Positions 30,559 to 39,334 are shown, counted from the first letter of the stretch. The stretch is 64,000 nucleotides of DNA from Serratia quinivorans (GCA_900457075.1 UGYN01000002.1:2790001-2854000); one strand, 5' to 3'. Translations and numbers: made by a program. The notes: generated by a model not told the origin, from the sequence alone.

Positions 30559-30924
30559 ATGGGTCAGATTACCGTAGTGATTGGCGATCGTTTGGGTAAA
30601 GGTCAGAAAGTGGGTCAGGGCATTGAAAATGCAGGCGGAAAAGCCATCGTGATCCCAGGCGTAGCGGCAGACATGAAGCTGGGCGACGTGATGAAAGCGG
30701 AAGGCGCGCAGCTGGGTATTTCTTTCTGCGGCAGCGGCGGTGCAGGGGCAATTACCGCTCAAACCAAATACGGCTATAAAGCCAAATACGGCATGCGCTC
30801 GATTGATGAAGGCGTGACGGCAATTAACGAAGGCTGCACCGTGTTAGGTTTCGGTTTTATGGATAAAGAGGAACTGGGGCAAAGGCTGGTTGAGGCCTAC
30901 GTTAAAAAACACGGCAATCCGTAA
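30559..30924 (+). CDS. Glycine-rich SFCGS family protein
   Basis: This 121-residue cytoplasmic protein contains the signature SFCGSGGAGA at residues 55-64, in a Rossmann-like alternation of strands and helices (ITVVIGDRLGKGQKVGQG, KAIVIPGVAADMKLGDVM). It belongs to the glycine-rich SFCGS family found with DUF4310-4312 proteins. The function is unknown. Its size, fold pattern and single conserved cysteine recall a sugar PTS IIB protein, but this is speculation. It has a GGAGAAATACC ribosome site. Confidence 0.82.
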   Translation: MGQITVVIGDRLGKGQKVGQGIENAGGKAIVIPGVAADMKLGDVMKAEGAQLGISFCGSGGAGAITAQTKYGYKAKYGMRSIDEGVTAINEGCTVLGFGFMDKEELGQRLVEAYVKKHGNP

Positions 30925-31220
30925 TGAAAGAGCAATATACAACGTCGGTAAAGGTTGAGGGTAAGGGCGACAGCAAAGCGAAAGCTTTTGCTTCCGCCTT
31001 GGCCAATGTCCAGGGCGCGGTATTAAAATCCACCAGTAATATTCTGCTGCGTATTGAACCGCAGGATGTCAGCGTATTAAAAGCGGAAGAGAAAATAACA
31101 AAAGAAAAGTTTCTGTTCTTCTTTCTGCCGCGGGAAAGAAAGAACTATTCCGTATCTCTGGAAATAACCGTGAACGTGACAATCATCAATACAGAAAAAG
31201 TTGTCTTCGTCGCGAAATAA
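30924..31220 (+). CDS. DUF4312 family protein
   Basis: The 98-residue protein has alternating strands (YTTSVKVEGKGDSKAKAFAS, SLEITVNVTIINTEKVVFV) and no membrane segment. It matches the small soluble DUF4312 component of the operon. Its start overlaps the previous stop by one base, so translation is coupled. Function is unknown. Confidence 0.8.
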   Translation: MKEQYTTSVKVEGKGDSKAKAFASALANVQGAVLKSTSNILLRIEPQDVSVLKAEEKITKEKFLFFFLPRERKNYSVSLEITVNVTIINTEKVVFVAK

Positions 31221-31250
31221 AAACGTTAGCATAAATCAAAGGGTATACTG

Positions 31251-32028
31251 ATGTTTTTAATCATCTTATTTAAGTCGCTTATTATCGGCGGACTGGTGGG
31301 GGTTGGCGTAGGGGCCGGCGCCGCACGCATGTTCCATGCCCCAACCACCCAGGGCATGGGCGCTTTCCGTACTTTGGGCGAGCTGAACTCCTGCGAGGGC
31401 GATCCGGCTTCCCATTTCTCATTCGGTCTGGGCTTCTTCTTTAACGCCTGGGCGTCTTCCGTGGCGGCCGGGGCCTTCACGCAGGACGTTGACCACCGCA
31501 TCATCCCACATTGGGGAGCGGCAGCGTTGATGGTCAAAAACCGCAACCTGGCGCAAACGCTGCACGACCCGAAAAAAATGGCTATCGCCTGCGGCATTAT
31601 CGGCATGCTGGGTGGTGGCTTTCCTCAATACTACCGCCTCCGCGGTGCCTGCTGCGCTGCAGGTCACGGCGATTAAAGTGTTGGTGCCGGCCGCTAACCT
31701 GCTGGTGAACACCGTGATGCCGGTGATCTTCTGGTTGGCGGCGATCGACGCCGGGCGTCGTTCCGGTTTCTGGGGCACTATCTTCGGCGGCCTGGCGCAG
31801 CTGATTATGGGCAACGCCGTACCGGGTCTGGTGTTGGGCATCCTGATTGGTAAAGGCGTGGAAGAGAGCGGCTGGAACAAAATCACCAAGATCATGATGG
31901 CGGTGATCGTGCTGCTGTTCGTGCTGAGCGGTTTCTTCCGCGGCTTCGACATGAAAGTCCTCGAATCCTTCAGCCTCGGCGTGCCGGGCTGGTTGGATGC
32001 CATTCACAATACCCTGAGCGGTAAATAA
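31251..32028 (+). CDS. DUF4311 family membrane protein, interrupted by one extra base
   Basis: Two overlapping frames together encode one membrane protein. The first (31251-31676) runs MFLIILFKSLIIGGLVGVGV to GIIGML and then goes out of frame; the second resumes with VVAFLNTTASAVPAALQVTA and ends at 32028. The break is at the GGG of 31610-31612. Removing one G gives CTGGTGGTGGCT and a continuous 258-residue protein. The chain is mostly hydrophobic helices with Gly/Ala-rich segments, as in a transporter subunit. The DUF4311 name is from memory of the conserved operon. The extra base is most likely a base-calling error. Confidence 0.8.
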
Positions 32029-32036
32029 GGCGCTGG

Positions 32037-32690
32037 ATGATGGAAGAACAAACCCAAAAAGGCTTCTGGTATGCCGACTGGTCATTCCCGATTTTTGTCG
32101 GCCTGCTCTCGTCCGGCGTGTTCGCCGGGACGCACATGTACTACCTGTACGGCATCGGTGCCTTTAACGAAGTGGCCTTCGTTTCCATGCTGCGGGCCGG
32201 AATGGATACCGGCGTTTATGGCGCGGTGGCGGCATTCGGTGCCAGCTTCCTGTTTGCGCGCATCATCGAAGGCTCGTTGGTGGGGATCCTGGACATCGGC
32301 GGTGCAATCCAGACCGGTGTAGGCCTGGGAGTGCCGGCACTGCTGCTCGGGGCCGGCATTATCTTCCCGGTTGCCAACTTTGCCGCCTCGCTGGTAACCG
32401 GCCTGGTGATTGGTTTGGCGATTGGCTACCTGATCATTCTGGCGCGTAAATTTACCATCAACCAGAGCAACTCCACCTACGGGGCGGACGTGATGATGGG
32501 GGCTGGTAACTCCTCCGGTCGTTTCCTGGGGCCGTTGATCATCCTGTCGGCGATGACCGCCTCGATTCCGATTGGCATTGGTTCACTGCTCGGCGCACTG
32601 CTGTTCTATATCTGGAATAAGCCAATCACCGGCGGGGCGATCCTCGGGGCGATGCTGTTAGGGGCTATTTTCCCGGTAGCCATCGCTTAA
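32037..32690 (+). CDS. DUF4310 family membrane protein
   Basis: The 217-residue protein has about six hydrophobic helices with conserved Gly-rich loops (ADVMMGAGNSSGRFLGPLII, ITGGAILGAMLLGAIFP). With DUF4311 it probably forms the transporter of this operon, replacing the mannose-type PTS used by the classical dga system. No energising ATPase or PTS EIIC motif is visible. ATG 32037 has AAGG six bases upstream; ATG 32040 is an alternative. Confidence 0.8.
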   Translation: MMEEQTQKGFWYADWSFPIFVGLLSSGVFAGTHMYYLYGIGAFNEVAFVSMLRAGMDTGVYGAVAAFGASFLFARIIEGSLVGILDIGGAIQTGVGLGVPALLLGAGIIFPVANFAASLVTGLVIGLAIGYLIILARKFTINQSNSTYGADVMMGAGNSSGRFLGPLIILSAMTASIPIGIGSLLGALLFYIWNKPITGGAILGAMLLGAIFPVAIA

Positions 32691-32707
32691 ATGCGACTGT
32701 GATTGTT

Positions 32708-32729
32708 GGGGAGCGGTATGCCGCTCCCC
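32708..32729 (+). repeat. Intercistronic hairpin inside the operon
   Basis: GGGGAGCGG and CCGCTCCCC pair over 9 bp around a TATG loop between the membrane-protein and enzyme halves of the operon. There is no T run. A hairpin here could be an mRNA processing or stability element that sets different levels for transporter and enzymes. Confidence 0.6.
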
Positions 32730-32752
32730 TGCTTGAAAAGGAGTGATGCAGT

Positions 32753-33892
32753 ATGTATGACTTAGTAATCAGACGCGCCAGACTGGCGGATGACCGACTG
32801 GTCGATTTGGCGGTCCTGGACGGCAAGATTGCCGCGGTCGGGCAACTGGCTGAAGACGTTCGCGCTCATCGGCAATGGGATCTGGCGGGTAATCACCACC
32901 TGAGCGCCGGCTGGATTGACTCCCACGTGCATTGTTACCCCTCTTCGCCGATTTACCATGACGAGCCGGATTTGGTTGGCACCGCCTGTGGCGTCACCAC
33001 GGTGGTCGACGCCGGTAGCACCGGCACTGACGATGTCGATACGTTTTATGCACTGACGCGCCGTGCCAAAACCAACGTTTTTGCCTTCCTGAATATTTCG
33101 CATATCGGTCTGCTGCGACAGAATGAACTGGCAGATCTGACCGATATCGACAAGCAGAAAGTCAGCCAGGCGATCGACAAACATGCCGGTTTTGTCATCG
33201 GCATCAAGGCGCGCATGAGCAGCAGCGTGGTCGGCCAGAACGGCACCCGGCCGCTGGTGCTCGCCAAAGAGATCCAGCAGGAAAATAGCCTGTTGCCGCT
33301 GATGGTGCATATCGGCAATAACCCGCCGGATCTCGATGAGATCGCCGATCTGCTGACCCGTGGCGATATCATCACCCACTGCTATAACGGCAAGCCAAAC
33401 CGCATCCTGACCCCGGCCGGCACGCTGCGCGAGTCTATCCAGCGTGCGTTGCAGCGCGGTGTGTTGCTCGACGTTGGCCATGGCACCGCCAGCTTCAGCT
33501 TTGAGGTCGCCCGGCAGGCGATAGCCTTGGGCATTTTGCCACATACCATCAGTTCCGATATTTACTGCCGTAACCGCATGGCCGGGCCGGTACACAGCCT
33601 GGCGACGGTGATGTCCAAATTCTTCGGCATCGGGCTGTCGCTGCCGCAGGTGATTGCCTGCGTGACTGAGAATGCCGCGTCGGCCCTACGTCTGGTCAAC
33701 AAGGGCCGGCTCGAAGTGGGTTGCGACGCCGATTTCACCCTGTTTGATCTCCGCCAGGGGCCGCAGGTGTTTGCCGATTCAGAAGGGCAATCGGCAGCCG
33801 GCCAACAGTTGCTGGTTCCGCTGGCCGCGGTGGTGGCCGGGGAAATCTTATTAACCGATGAAGGGAAAGCCGCTCATGTCTTCGATTTATGA
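32753..33892 (+). CDS. Metal-dependent amidohydrolase (EF_0837 family)
   Basis: This 379-residue cytoplasmic enzyme is a member of the amidohydrolase superfamily related to dihydroorotase and N-acetyl-sugar deacetylases. The binuclear metal ligands can be placed: His58 and His60 (DSHVHC), carboxylated Lys152 (GIKARM), His186 (MVHIGN), His209 (ITHCYNG) and Asp269 (SSDIYC). AAGGAG lies nine bases before ATG 32753. Next to an ammonia-lyase acting on amino-sugar acids, deacylation of an N-acyl amino sugar acid is a reasonable guess. The substrate is not known. Confidence 0.85.
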   Translation: MYDLVIRRARLADDRLVDLAVLDGKIAAVGQLAEDVRAHRQWDLAGNHHLSAGWIDSHVHCYPSSPIYHDEPDLVGTACGVTTVVDAGSTGTDDVDTFYALTRRAKTNVFAFLNISHIGLLRQNELADLTDIDKQKVSQAIDKHAGFVIGIKARMSSSVVGQNGTRPLVLAKEIQQENSLLPLMVHIGNNPPDLDEIADLLTRGDIITHCYNGKPNRILTPAGTLRESIQRALQRGVLLDVGHGTASFSFEVARQAIALGILPHTISSDIYCRNRMAGPVHSLATVMSKFFGIGLSLPQVIACVTENAASALRLVNKGRLEVGCDADFTLFDLRQGPQVFADSEGQSAAGQQLLVPLAAVVAGEILLTDEGKAAHVFDL

Positions 33893-34994
33893 AAAATATA
33901 ATTTAAAACAAGTCATTAATACTTCAGGCCGCATGACCATGCTTGGCGTGTCGACACCGCGTCAGGACGTCATTGACGCGGTTGACTACGGCCTGAATCA
34001 CTATTTTGAAATCAAAGACCTGGTCGACAAGACCGGGGCCTATATCGCCAATCTGTTGAATGTCGAAGATGCGGTGATCGTTTCCTGCGCCTCGGCAGGT
34101 ATCGCCCAGTCGGTAGCGGCATTGATCGTCAAAGACAACGCCAACCTGCTGGTGAATTTGCACTCTGCGCCGATTACCGTACCGCGGGAAATCGTGTTGC
34201 CGCGTGGCCATAACGTCAACTTCGGCGCGCCGGTCGACACCATGGTCGCGCTGGGTGGCGGCAAAGTAGTCGAGGCGGGTTATGCCAACGAGTGCTCTGC
34301 CGAGCAGCTCGAAGCCTGCATCACGCCGCAGACTGCCGCCATTCTCTATATCAAGTCGCACCACTGCGTGCAGAAAAGCATTCTTTCCGTTGAACAGGCG
34401 GTGGTGGTGGCACGTAAACATAACCTGCCGCTGATCGTCGATGCTGCCGCGGAAGAAGATCTGCTGTGCTACTACCAGATGGGGGCCGACCTGGTGATTT
34501 ACAGCGGCGCCAAAGCCATTGAAGGCCCAACCAGCGGTTTGGTGATCGGCAAGAAGCAATACGTCGAGTGGGTGAAACTGCAATCCGGCGGCATCGGCCG
34601 GGCGATGAAAGTGGGTAAAGAGGGCATCCTCGGCCTGACGCAGGCGATCGAAAGCTATCTGACGTTGGAGAAAACCACCGGCCAGCAAATGGTGGAAAGA
34701 ATGACGCCGTTTATCGACAGCCTGAACACCCTGACCGGCATCAGCGCCAAAACCGTCTGGGACAGTGCCGGCCGTGATATTGCACGGGCAGAGATCACCT
34801 TTGACGAAGCGGTACTCGGGCGTTCGACCTACGACATCGTGCAGGCGCTGAAAACCGGCGCCATCGCCATCTACTTCCGTGGCTATAAGGCTAACGAAGG
34901 CAAGATTGAAGTGGATGTACGCAGCGTTGATCAGCAACAGCTGATGACCGTCTTCACCTGTATTAAAAATCTGTTCACGGAGAAACAAGCATGA
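33876..34994 (+). CDS. DgaE-family PLP-dependent ammonia-lyase
   Basis: The 372-residue protein belongs to the SelA-like fold-type I PLP enzymes called DgaE (D-glucosaminate-6-phosphate ammonia-lyase). PLP-binding Asp189 (LIVDAAAEED) and Schiff-base Lys213 (YSGAKAIEGPTSG) are present. The reaction inferred is deamination of a 2-amino-2-deoxy sugar acid phosphate to the 2-keto-3-deoxy acid phosphate. ATG 33876 fits MSSIYEKYNLKQVINTSGRM; the frame extends to 33858 inside the amidohydrolase gene. The genes overlap by 17 bp. Confidence 0.87.
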   Translation: MSSIYEKYNLKQVINTSGRMTMLGVSTPRQDVIDAVDYGLNHYFEIKDLVDKTGAYIANLLNVEDAVIVSCASAGIAQSVAALIVKDNANLLVNLHSAPITVPREIVLPRGHNVNFGAPVDTMVALGGGKVVEAGYANECSAEQLEACITPQTAAILYIKSHHCVQKSILSVEQAVVVARKHNLPLIVDAAAEEDLLCYYQMGADLVIYSGAKAIEGPTSGLVIGKKQYVEWVKLQSGGIGRAMKVGKEGILGLTQAIESYLTLEKTTGQQMVERMTPFIDSLNTLTGISAKTVWDSAGRDIARAEITFDEAVLGRSTYDIVQALKTGAIAIYFRGYKANEGKIEVDVRSVDQQQLMTVFTCIKNLFTEKQA

Positions 34995-35731
34995 AGCTGC
35001 AACCCAACTACTATCGCGATCGGGTGTGCCTCAACGTATTGGCCGGCTCGAAAGACAATGCGCAGGAGATTTATTCGGCGGCGGAAGGGCATGTGCTGGT
35101 GGGCGTTCTGTCCAAGAACTACCCGGACGTCGACAGTGCGGTGGCAGACATGCAGCGCTATGCACGGCTGATTGAAAATGCGCTGTCGGTGGGGCTGGGC
35201 GCGGGGGATCCGAAACAATCGGCGATGGTCAGCCTGATTTCTCAACAGGTGCAGCCACAGCACGTAAACCAGGTGTTTACCGGTGTCGGTGCCAGCCGCG
35301 CGCTGCTGGGCCAAAATGACAGCGTGGTCAATGGCCTGGTGTCGCCTACCGGCCGCGTTGGCTGGGTGAAAATCTCAACCGGCCCGCTGAGTGCAGCGGC
35401 ACCGGACGGCATTGTGCCGGTGGAAACCGCCATTGCCCTGTTAAAAGACATGGGCGGCAGCTCAATCAAGTATTTCCCGATGGGTGGGCTGGCATGCAAA
35501 GAAGAATACCAGTATGTGGCCCAGGCCTGCGCCGAACATGACTTTATGCTGGAACCGACCGGCGGCATCGATCTGGAAAACTTCGAGCCGATCGTCGAGA
35601 TCGCATTGGCTGCGGGTGTGAAGCGGGTGATCCCACATATCTACAGTTCCATCATCGATTCCGCCACGGGTAACACTCGCCCGCAGGACGTTAAAACCCT
35701 GCTGGCCATCACCAAAAAGCTGGTCGGGTAA
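34991..35731 (+). CDS. DgaF-family 2-keto-3-deoxy-6-phosphogluconate aldolase
   Basis: This 246-residue protein belongs to the KDGP aldolase family (EF_0839/AHA_3917 type, DgaF), expected to split KDGP to pyruvate and glyceraldehyde-3-phosphate. The probable Schiff-base lysine is in SSIKYFPMGG, and EPTGGIDLENFEPIVEIALA carries the phosphate-binding end of the barrel. It starts inside the DgaE stop (ATGA overlap), so the two act in consecutive steps. A hairpin GGCGCGG/CCGCGCC follows at 35783-35801. Confidence 0.87.
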   Translation: MKLQPNYYRDRVCLNVLAGSKDNAQEIYSAAEGHVLVGVLSKNYPDVDSAVADMQRYARLIENALSVGLGAGDPKQSAMVSLISQQVQPQHVNQVFTGVGASRALLGQNDSVVNGLVSPTGRVGWVKISTGPLSAAAPDGIVPVETAIALLKDMGGSSIKYFPMGGLACKEEYQYVAQACAEHDFMLEPTGGIDLENFEPIVEIALAAGVKRVIPHIYSSIIDSATGNTRPQDVKTLLAITKKLVG

Positions 35732-35823
35732 ACGCATTATCGGATGACGTAAGGCAGGGAGGCGACAGGCTTTGTATCCACAGGCGCGGGCATTCCGCGC
35801 CGCTATCTATCATAAGGATAACT

Positions 35824-37038
35824 ATGCGAAACTGGCAGTCACCAACCCTACGCACCGCGTTAACTCTGGCGTTACTGGCGATGACCAGCCCGGTGCTGCA
35901 TGCTGAGGATGCAATGAAATCTACGTCATCTCATTTTGCTTATATCGGTACTTACAATCCCAACGGTGAAGGCGTTTACCGGGTGCAGGTTGACTCGGCC
36001 AGCGGTGCGTTAAGCGCCAGAACGCTGGTCAGCAAGCAGGCCAATCCGGCACAGCTTACCGTGGATGCCAAAGGCCAGACGCTGTATGTCGCCAGTGAAG
36101 TGGCGGACTTTAACGGCACCAGGCACGGCGGCATTATTGCCTACCATATCAATCCGTCCGATGGCAGCCTGACGCAGCTTAATCAGGTCGATTCACAAGG
36201 CGCAGGGCCGGTTTATCTTTATCCGACACCCAATGGCCGTTATCTGCTGGTAGCGAACTACGTCAGTGGCACCGTGGCGGCCTTCCCGCTGGAGAGTGAC
36301 GGTAAACTGGGCAACGCCAGTTCGGTGCAGCAACAGCAAGGGCCTGCAGGTGCCGGTAAGCCGGAAGGCGCGGTAGAAGGCAGTTTTGCCATCAGCGATC
36401 ACAATGGGCCGCATGCGCATATGATCGCCAGCGATCCGAGCGGCAAGTTTGTGTTTTCTACCGATCTGGGGCTGGATCGGATCTACCAGTGGCGCTTTGA
36501 CGATGCCAGTGGTCAACTGACGCCCAACGATCCGCCGTGGATCGCCGCATCTTCTGCGGGTGCCGGCCCACGTCACTTTGTCTTCCACCCGGATGGCAAA
36601 ACTGTGCTGCTGGTGAATGAAGAGGCCTCGACGCTGACCAGCTACCGTTTCGACAGCCAAAAAGGAACATTGAAACAGTTACATGTCGTTTCTTCGTTGC
36701 CTGCCGATTATAAGGGTACCAACTTTGCCGCCGGGCTGGTTCTGAGCGCAGACGGCAAAAATCTGTATGTTGCCAACCGGCTACATAACAGCATCGCGCA
36801 GTTCAGCGTTGGCAGCGATGGCGAGTTGCACGCGGTGGCGGAAACCTGGACGCGCGGCGATTATCCACGCTCCCTGACGCTAAGCCCGGACGGGCGTTAT
36901 CTGTATGCCATGAACCAACGCAGCGATAACGTCACCCGCTTTGGCGTGGATAAGGCCAGCGGCAAACTCAGCTTTGTTGAAGCCTATACGCCGGTGGGCA
37001 GCCCCTCGCAAATGGTGTTCTTGCCGGTGGCGAAGTAA
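35824..37038 (+). CDS. Secreted lactonase-family beta-propeller protein (Pgl-like)
   Basis: The 404-residue protein starts with a signal peptide (MRNWQSPTLRTALTLALLAM, cleaved near LHAEDA), followed by a seven-bladed propeller of the 6-phosphogluconolactonase/YbhE family. NGPHAHMIASDPSGKFV and SAGAGPRHFVFHPDGK carry the conserved His and Arg of the central pore. E. coli Pgl is cytoplasmic; a secreted form must act on an unphosphorylated periplasmic substrate. Being flanked by sugar-acid genes and their activator, it may open an aldonolactone before uptake. That link is inference. Confidence 0.82.
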   Translation: MRNWQSPTLRTALTLALLAMTSPVLHAEDAMKSTSSHFAYIGTYNPNGEGVYRVQVDSASGALSARTLVSKQANPAQLTVDAKGQTLYVASEVADFNGTRHGGIIAYHINPSDGSLTQLNQVDSQGAGPVYLYPTPNGRYLLVANYVSGTVAAFPLESDGKLGNASSVQQQQGPAGAGKPEGAVEGSFAISDHNGPHAHMIASDPSGKFVFSTDLGLDRIYQWRFDDASGQLTPNDPPWIAASSAGAGPRHFVFHPDGKTVLLVNEEASTLTSYRFDSQKGTLKQLHVVSSLPADYKGTNFAAGLVLSADGKNLYVANRLHNSIAQFSVGSDGELHAVAETWTRGDYPRSLTLSPDGRYLYAMNQRSDNVTRFGVDKASGKLSFVEAYTPVGSPSQMVFLPVAK

Positions 37039-37044
37039 CCCGTT

Positions 37045-37068
37045 GCCCGCCTGATTCCCCAGGCGGGC
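37045..37068 (+). terminator. Hairpin after the lactonase gene
   Basis: GCCCGCCTG and CAGGCGGGC form a 9-bp perfect stem around ATTCCC, seven bases after the lactonase stop. It likely ends that transcript before the regulator gene, although the following T content is low. Confidence 0.55.
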
Positions 37069-37089
37069 ACCTTAATTGACGGAAAGAGA

Positions 37090-39006
37090 ATGGTGCGATT
37101 TCCCTACCCGCGTTTGGCCTATCTGTTTGATGCTTTGCAGTCAGAGACTTTGCCACAGGAAGAGCTGGCGAAGCGCTTTGCTGTTTCCACCCGAACCGTG
37201 CGCGCCGACATCACCGCGCTGAACGATATTCTGGAAAACTATGGTGCCCACTTTGTGCATAGCCGTGGGGCGGGTTATCGCCTGCAGGTCGATGACGCCG
37301 TACTGTTTAGCGCCCTGCAACATCAGGAACGTAAAAAACACGCCACGCCACGCAGCGCGCAGGAACGGGTGCACTATTTGCTGATTCGTTTTCTGACCTC
37401 AGCCTTTTCTCTGAAACTTGAAGATTTAGCCGATGAATGGTTTGTCAGCCGTGGCACGCTGCAAAACGACATGGCTGAGGTAAGAGAGCGTCTGGCGCAC
37501 TACCAATTGACCATTGAAACCAAACCGCGCTACGGCATGAAGCTGTTTGGTTCGGAGATGGCGCTCCGCGCCTGTCTGACCGATCTGTTATTCCAACTGC
37601 ATCTGGCCGATGCCGAAAATCCGCTGCTCAACAATGAGATCCTGCGTCAACCGCAGGTGACGACCTTTGCCGGTTTGCTGCATCCGTTGCTGTCGCAATA
37701 TGCCATTCGTTTGACGGACGAAGGTGAGCAGTATCTGATTTTCTATTGTGCAGTGGCGCTGCAACGCATTACCGATGGTTATCCGCTGCCGGACTTTGAC
37801 GTTGAGGACGGGGATGACGCGGTGCGCAAGGTTTCGACCTGGCTGGCCGGGGAACTGCGTAAAGCCAGTGGCAAAGAGATATCGATAGCGGAAGAGGCCT
37901 ACCTGCGGGTGAACATTGCTGCGCGGCGGGTGCAGGAGGTGCAACCTACCGAGATCAACGCCGACGATGAAGAAGCGCTGGTGGATTACATTCTGTCGTA
38001 TATCAACGCGCACTATAACTACAATCTGCAGGGTGACAAGCAGCTGCGTGCCGATCTGCTGACCCATATCAAGACCATGATCACCCGGGTGAAATACCAG
38101 ATTAATATCCCCAACCCGCTGCTGGCGAACATTAAACAGCACTACCCGATGGCCTATGACGTGACGCTGGCCGCGGTCTCCAGCTGGGGGAAATATACGC
38201 CCTACACCCTGAGTGAAAACGAGATCGGTTATCTGGTACTGCACATTGGCGTTGGGCTGGAGCGGCATTACAACATCGGCTATGAGCGACACCCGCAGGT
38301 GATGCTGGTGTGCGATACCGGTAACTCGACGGTGCGGATGATCCAGGCGCAGATCGCACGCAAATACCCGCAACTGGTGATGACGCGCATCGTTTCACTG
38401 CGAGATTACGAGGTGCTCAGCCATATCGACGAAGACTTCGTTATTTCCAATGCGCGGGTTAGCGAAAAGAACAAGCCGGTGGTGGTGATGTCGCCGTTCC
38501 CGACCGAATACCAGCTCGAACAGCTCGGCAAACTGGTGCTGGTGGATCGTACCAAGCCCTATATGCTGGAGAAGTTCTTCGACGCCGAGCATTTTATGTT
38601 GGTCAATGAACCGCTGACCCAGGCGGAATTATTCCAGCAGGTGTGTCGCCAGCTTGAGCAAGAAGGCTATGTTGGCGAAGATTTTTACCCTTCAGTGGTC
38701 GAGCGCGAGGCGATTGTTTCTACCCTGCTGGGTGAAGGGATCGCGCTGCCGCACTCGCTGGGGTTGCTGGCGAAAAAAACCGTCGTGGTGACGCTGCTGG
38801 CGCCGCAAGGGGTGGCCTGGGGTGAAGGTGAAATTGCCCACGTGATTTTCCTGCTGGCGATCAGCAAGAGCGATTACGAAGAGGCGATGGCAATCTACGA
38901 TCTGTTCGTCACCTTTGTGCGCGAACGTTCGATGAGTCGCCTGTTGGGCAGTGATAATTTCGACAGTTTCAAGGCGGTGGCGCTGGACTGTTTAAGCCGG
39001 ATCTAG
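37090..39006 (+). CDS. BglG/MtlR-type PTS-regulated transcription activator
   Basis: The 638-residue protein has an N-terminal HTH (about 8-60, LAKRFAVSTRTVRADI), a second HTH/Mga-like domain (about 90-170), two PRDs (about 180-400), a galactitol-type IIB-like domain with Cys408 (LVCDTGNSTV) and a C-terminal IIA-like domain with phospho-acceptor His555 (ALPHSLG). This layout is that of MtlR/ManR-like DNA-binding activators regulated by phosphorylation. It probably controls the 30177-35731 operon, consistent with the conserved neighbourhood. It is convergent with npr. Confidence 0.88.
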   Translation: MVRFPYPRLAYLFDALQSETLPQEELAKRFAVSTRTVRADITALNDILENYGAHFVHSRGAGYRLQVDDAVLFSALQHQERKKHATPRSAQERVHYLLIRFLTSAFSLKLEDLADEWFVSRGTLQNDMAEVRERLAHYQLTIETKPRYGMKLFGSEMALRACLTDLLFQLHLADAENPLLNNEILRQPQVTTFAGLLHPLLSQYAIRLTDEGEQYLIFYCAVALQRITDGYPLPDFDVEDGDDAVRKVSTWLAGELRKASGKEISIAEEAYLRVNIAARRVQEVQPTEINADDEEALVDYILSYINAHYNYNLQGDKQLRADLLTHIKTMITRVKYQINIPNPLLANIKQHYPMAYDVTLAAVSSWGKYTPYTLSENEIGYLVLHIGVGLERHYNIGYERHPQVMLVCDTGNSTVRMIQAQIARKYPQLVMTRIVSLRDYEVLSHIDEDFVISNARVSEKNKPVVVMSPFPTEYQLEQLGKLVLVDRTKPYMLEKFFDAEHFMLVNEPLTQAELFQQVCRQLEQEGYVGEDFYPSVVEREAIVSTLLGEGIALPHSLGLLAKKTVVVTLLAPQGVAWGEGEIAHVIFLLAISKSDYEEAMAIYDLFVTFVRERSMSRLLGSDNFDSFKAVALDCLSRI

Positions 39007-39031
39007 CTGCAGGAATGATGTGTTGTAAAGT

Positions 39032-39059
39032 AGGTGCGCTGCATGTAGCGCACCTGACT
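39032..39059. terminator. Bidirectional terminator between the activator gene and npr
   Basis: AGGTGCGCT and AGCGCACCT form a 9-bp perfect stem with loop GCATGT between convergent stops. A short T-containing tail follows on the + strand and TTACAAC-type sequence on the other. Confidence 0.65.
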
Positions 39060-39061
39060 CT

Positions 39062-39334
39062 TTAGTCTTCGTCAAAACCGGAATTGATCAGTTCGATCAC
39101 CGCCGCGAGTGCCTTGGCTTCATCCGGGCCGGTGGCTTCCACTTCGATATGACGGCCCTGCGCGGAGTCCAGCATCAGCAGCGCAATCACGCTGCTGGCT
39201 TCGGCCTCGGTGCCACTGTCGTTGCGTAGCATCACCTCGGCATCAAAGCTCTGCACCAGCTCAAACAGCTTCATCGCCGGGCGCGCGTGCATCCCCAGCT
39301 TGTTTTTGATTTCAACCGTTTGTTTGACCGTCAT
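39062..39334 (-). CDS. ptsO: Nitrogen PTS phosphocarrier NPr
   Basis: This 90-residue HPr paralogue (also called npr) accepts phosphate from EI-Ntr at His16 in KLGMHARPA and passes it to PtsN. The length and sequence match E. coli NPr. It is the last gene of the rpoN-hpf-ptsN-rapZ-npr run and overlaps rapZ by four bases. Confidence 0.96.
   Translation of the reverse strand: MTVKQTVEIKNKLGMHARPAMKLFELVQSFDAEVMLRNDSGTEAEASSVIALLMLDSAQGRHIEVEATGPDEAKALAAVIELINSGFDED

Noticed and set aside
33924..34988. Open frame of 354 codons antisense to the DgaE gene
   Set aside because: The DgaE frame has clear PLP motifs; the antisense frame has none.
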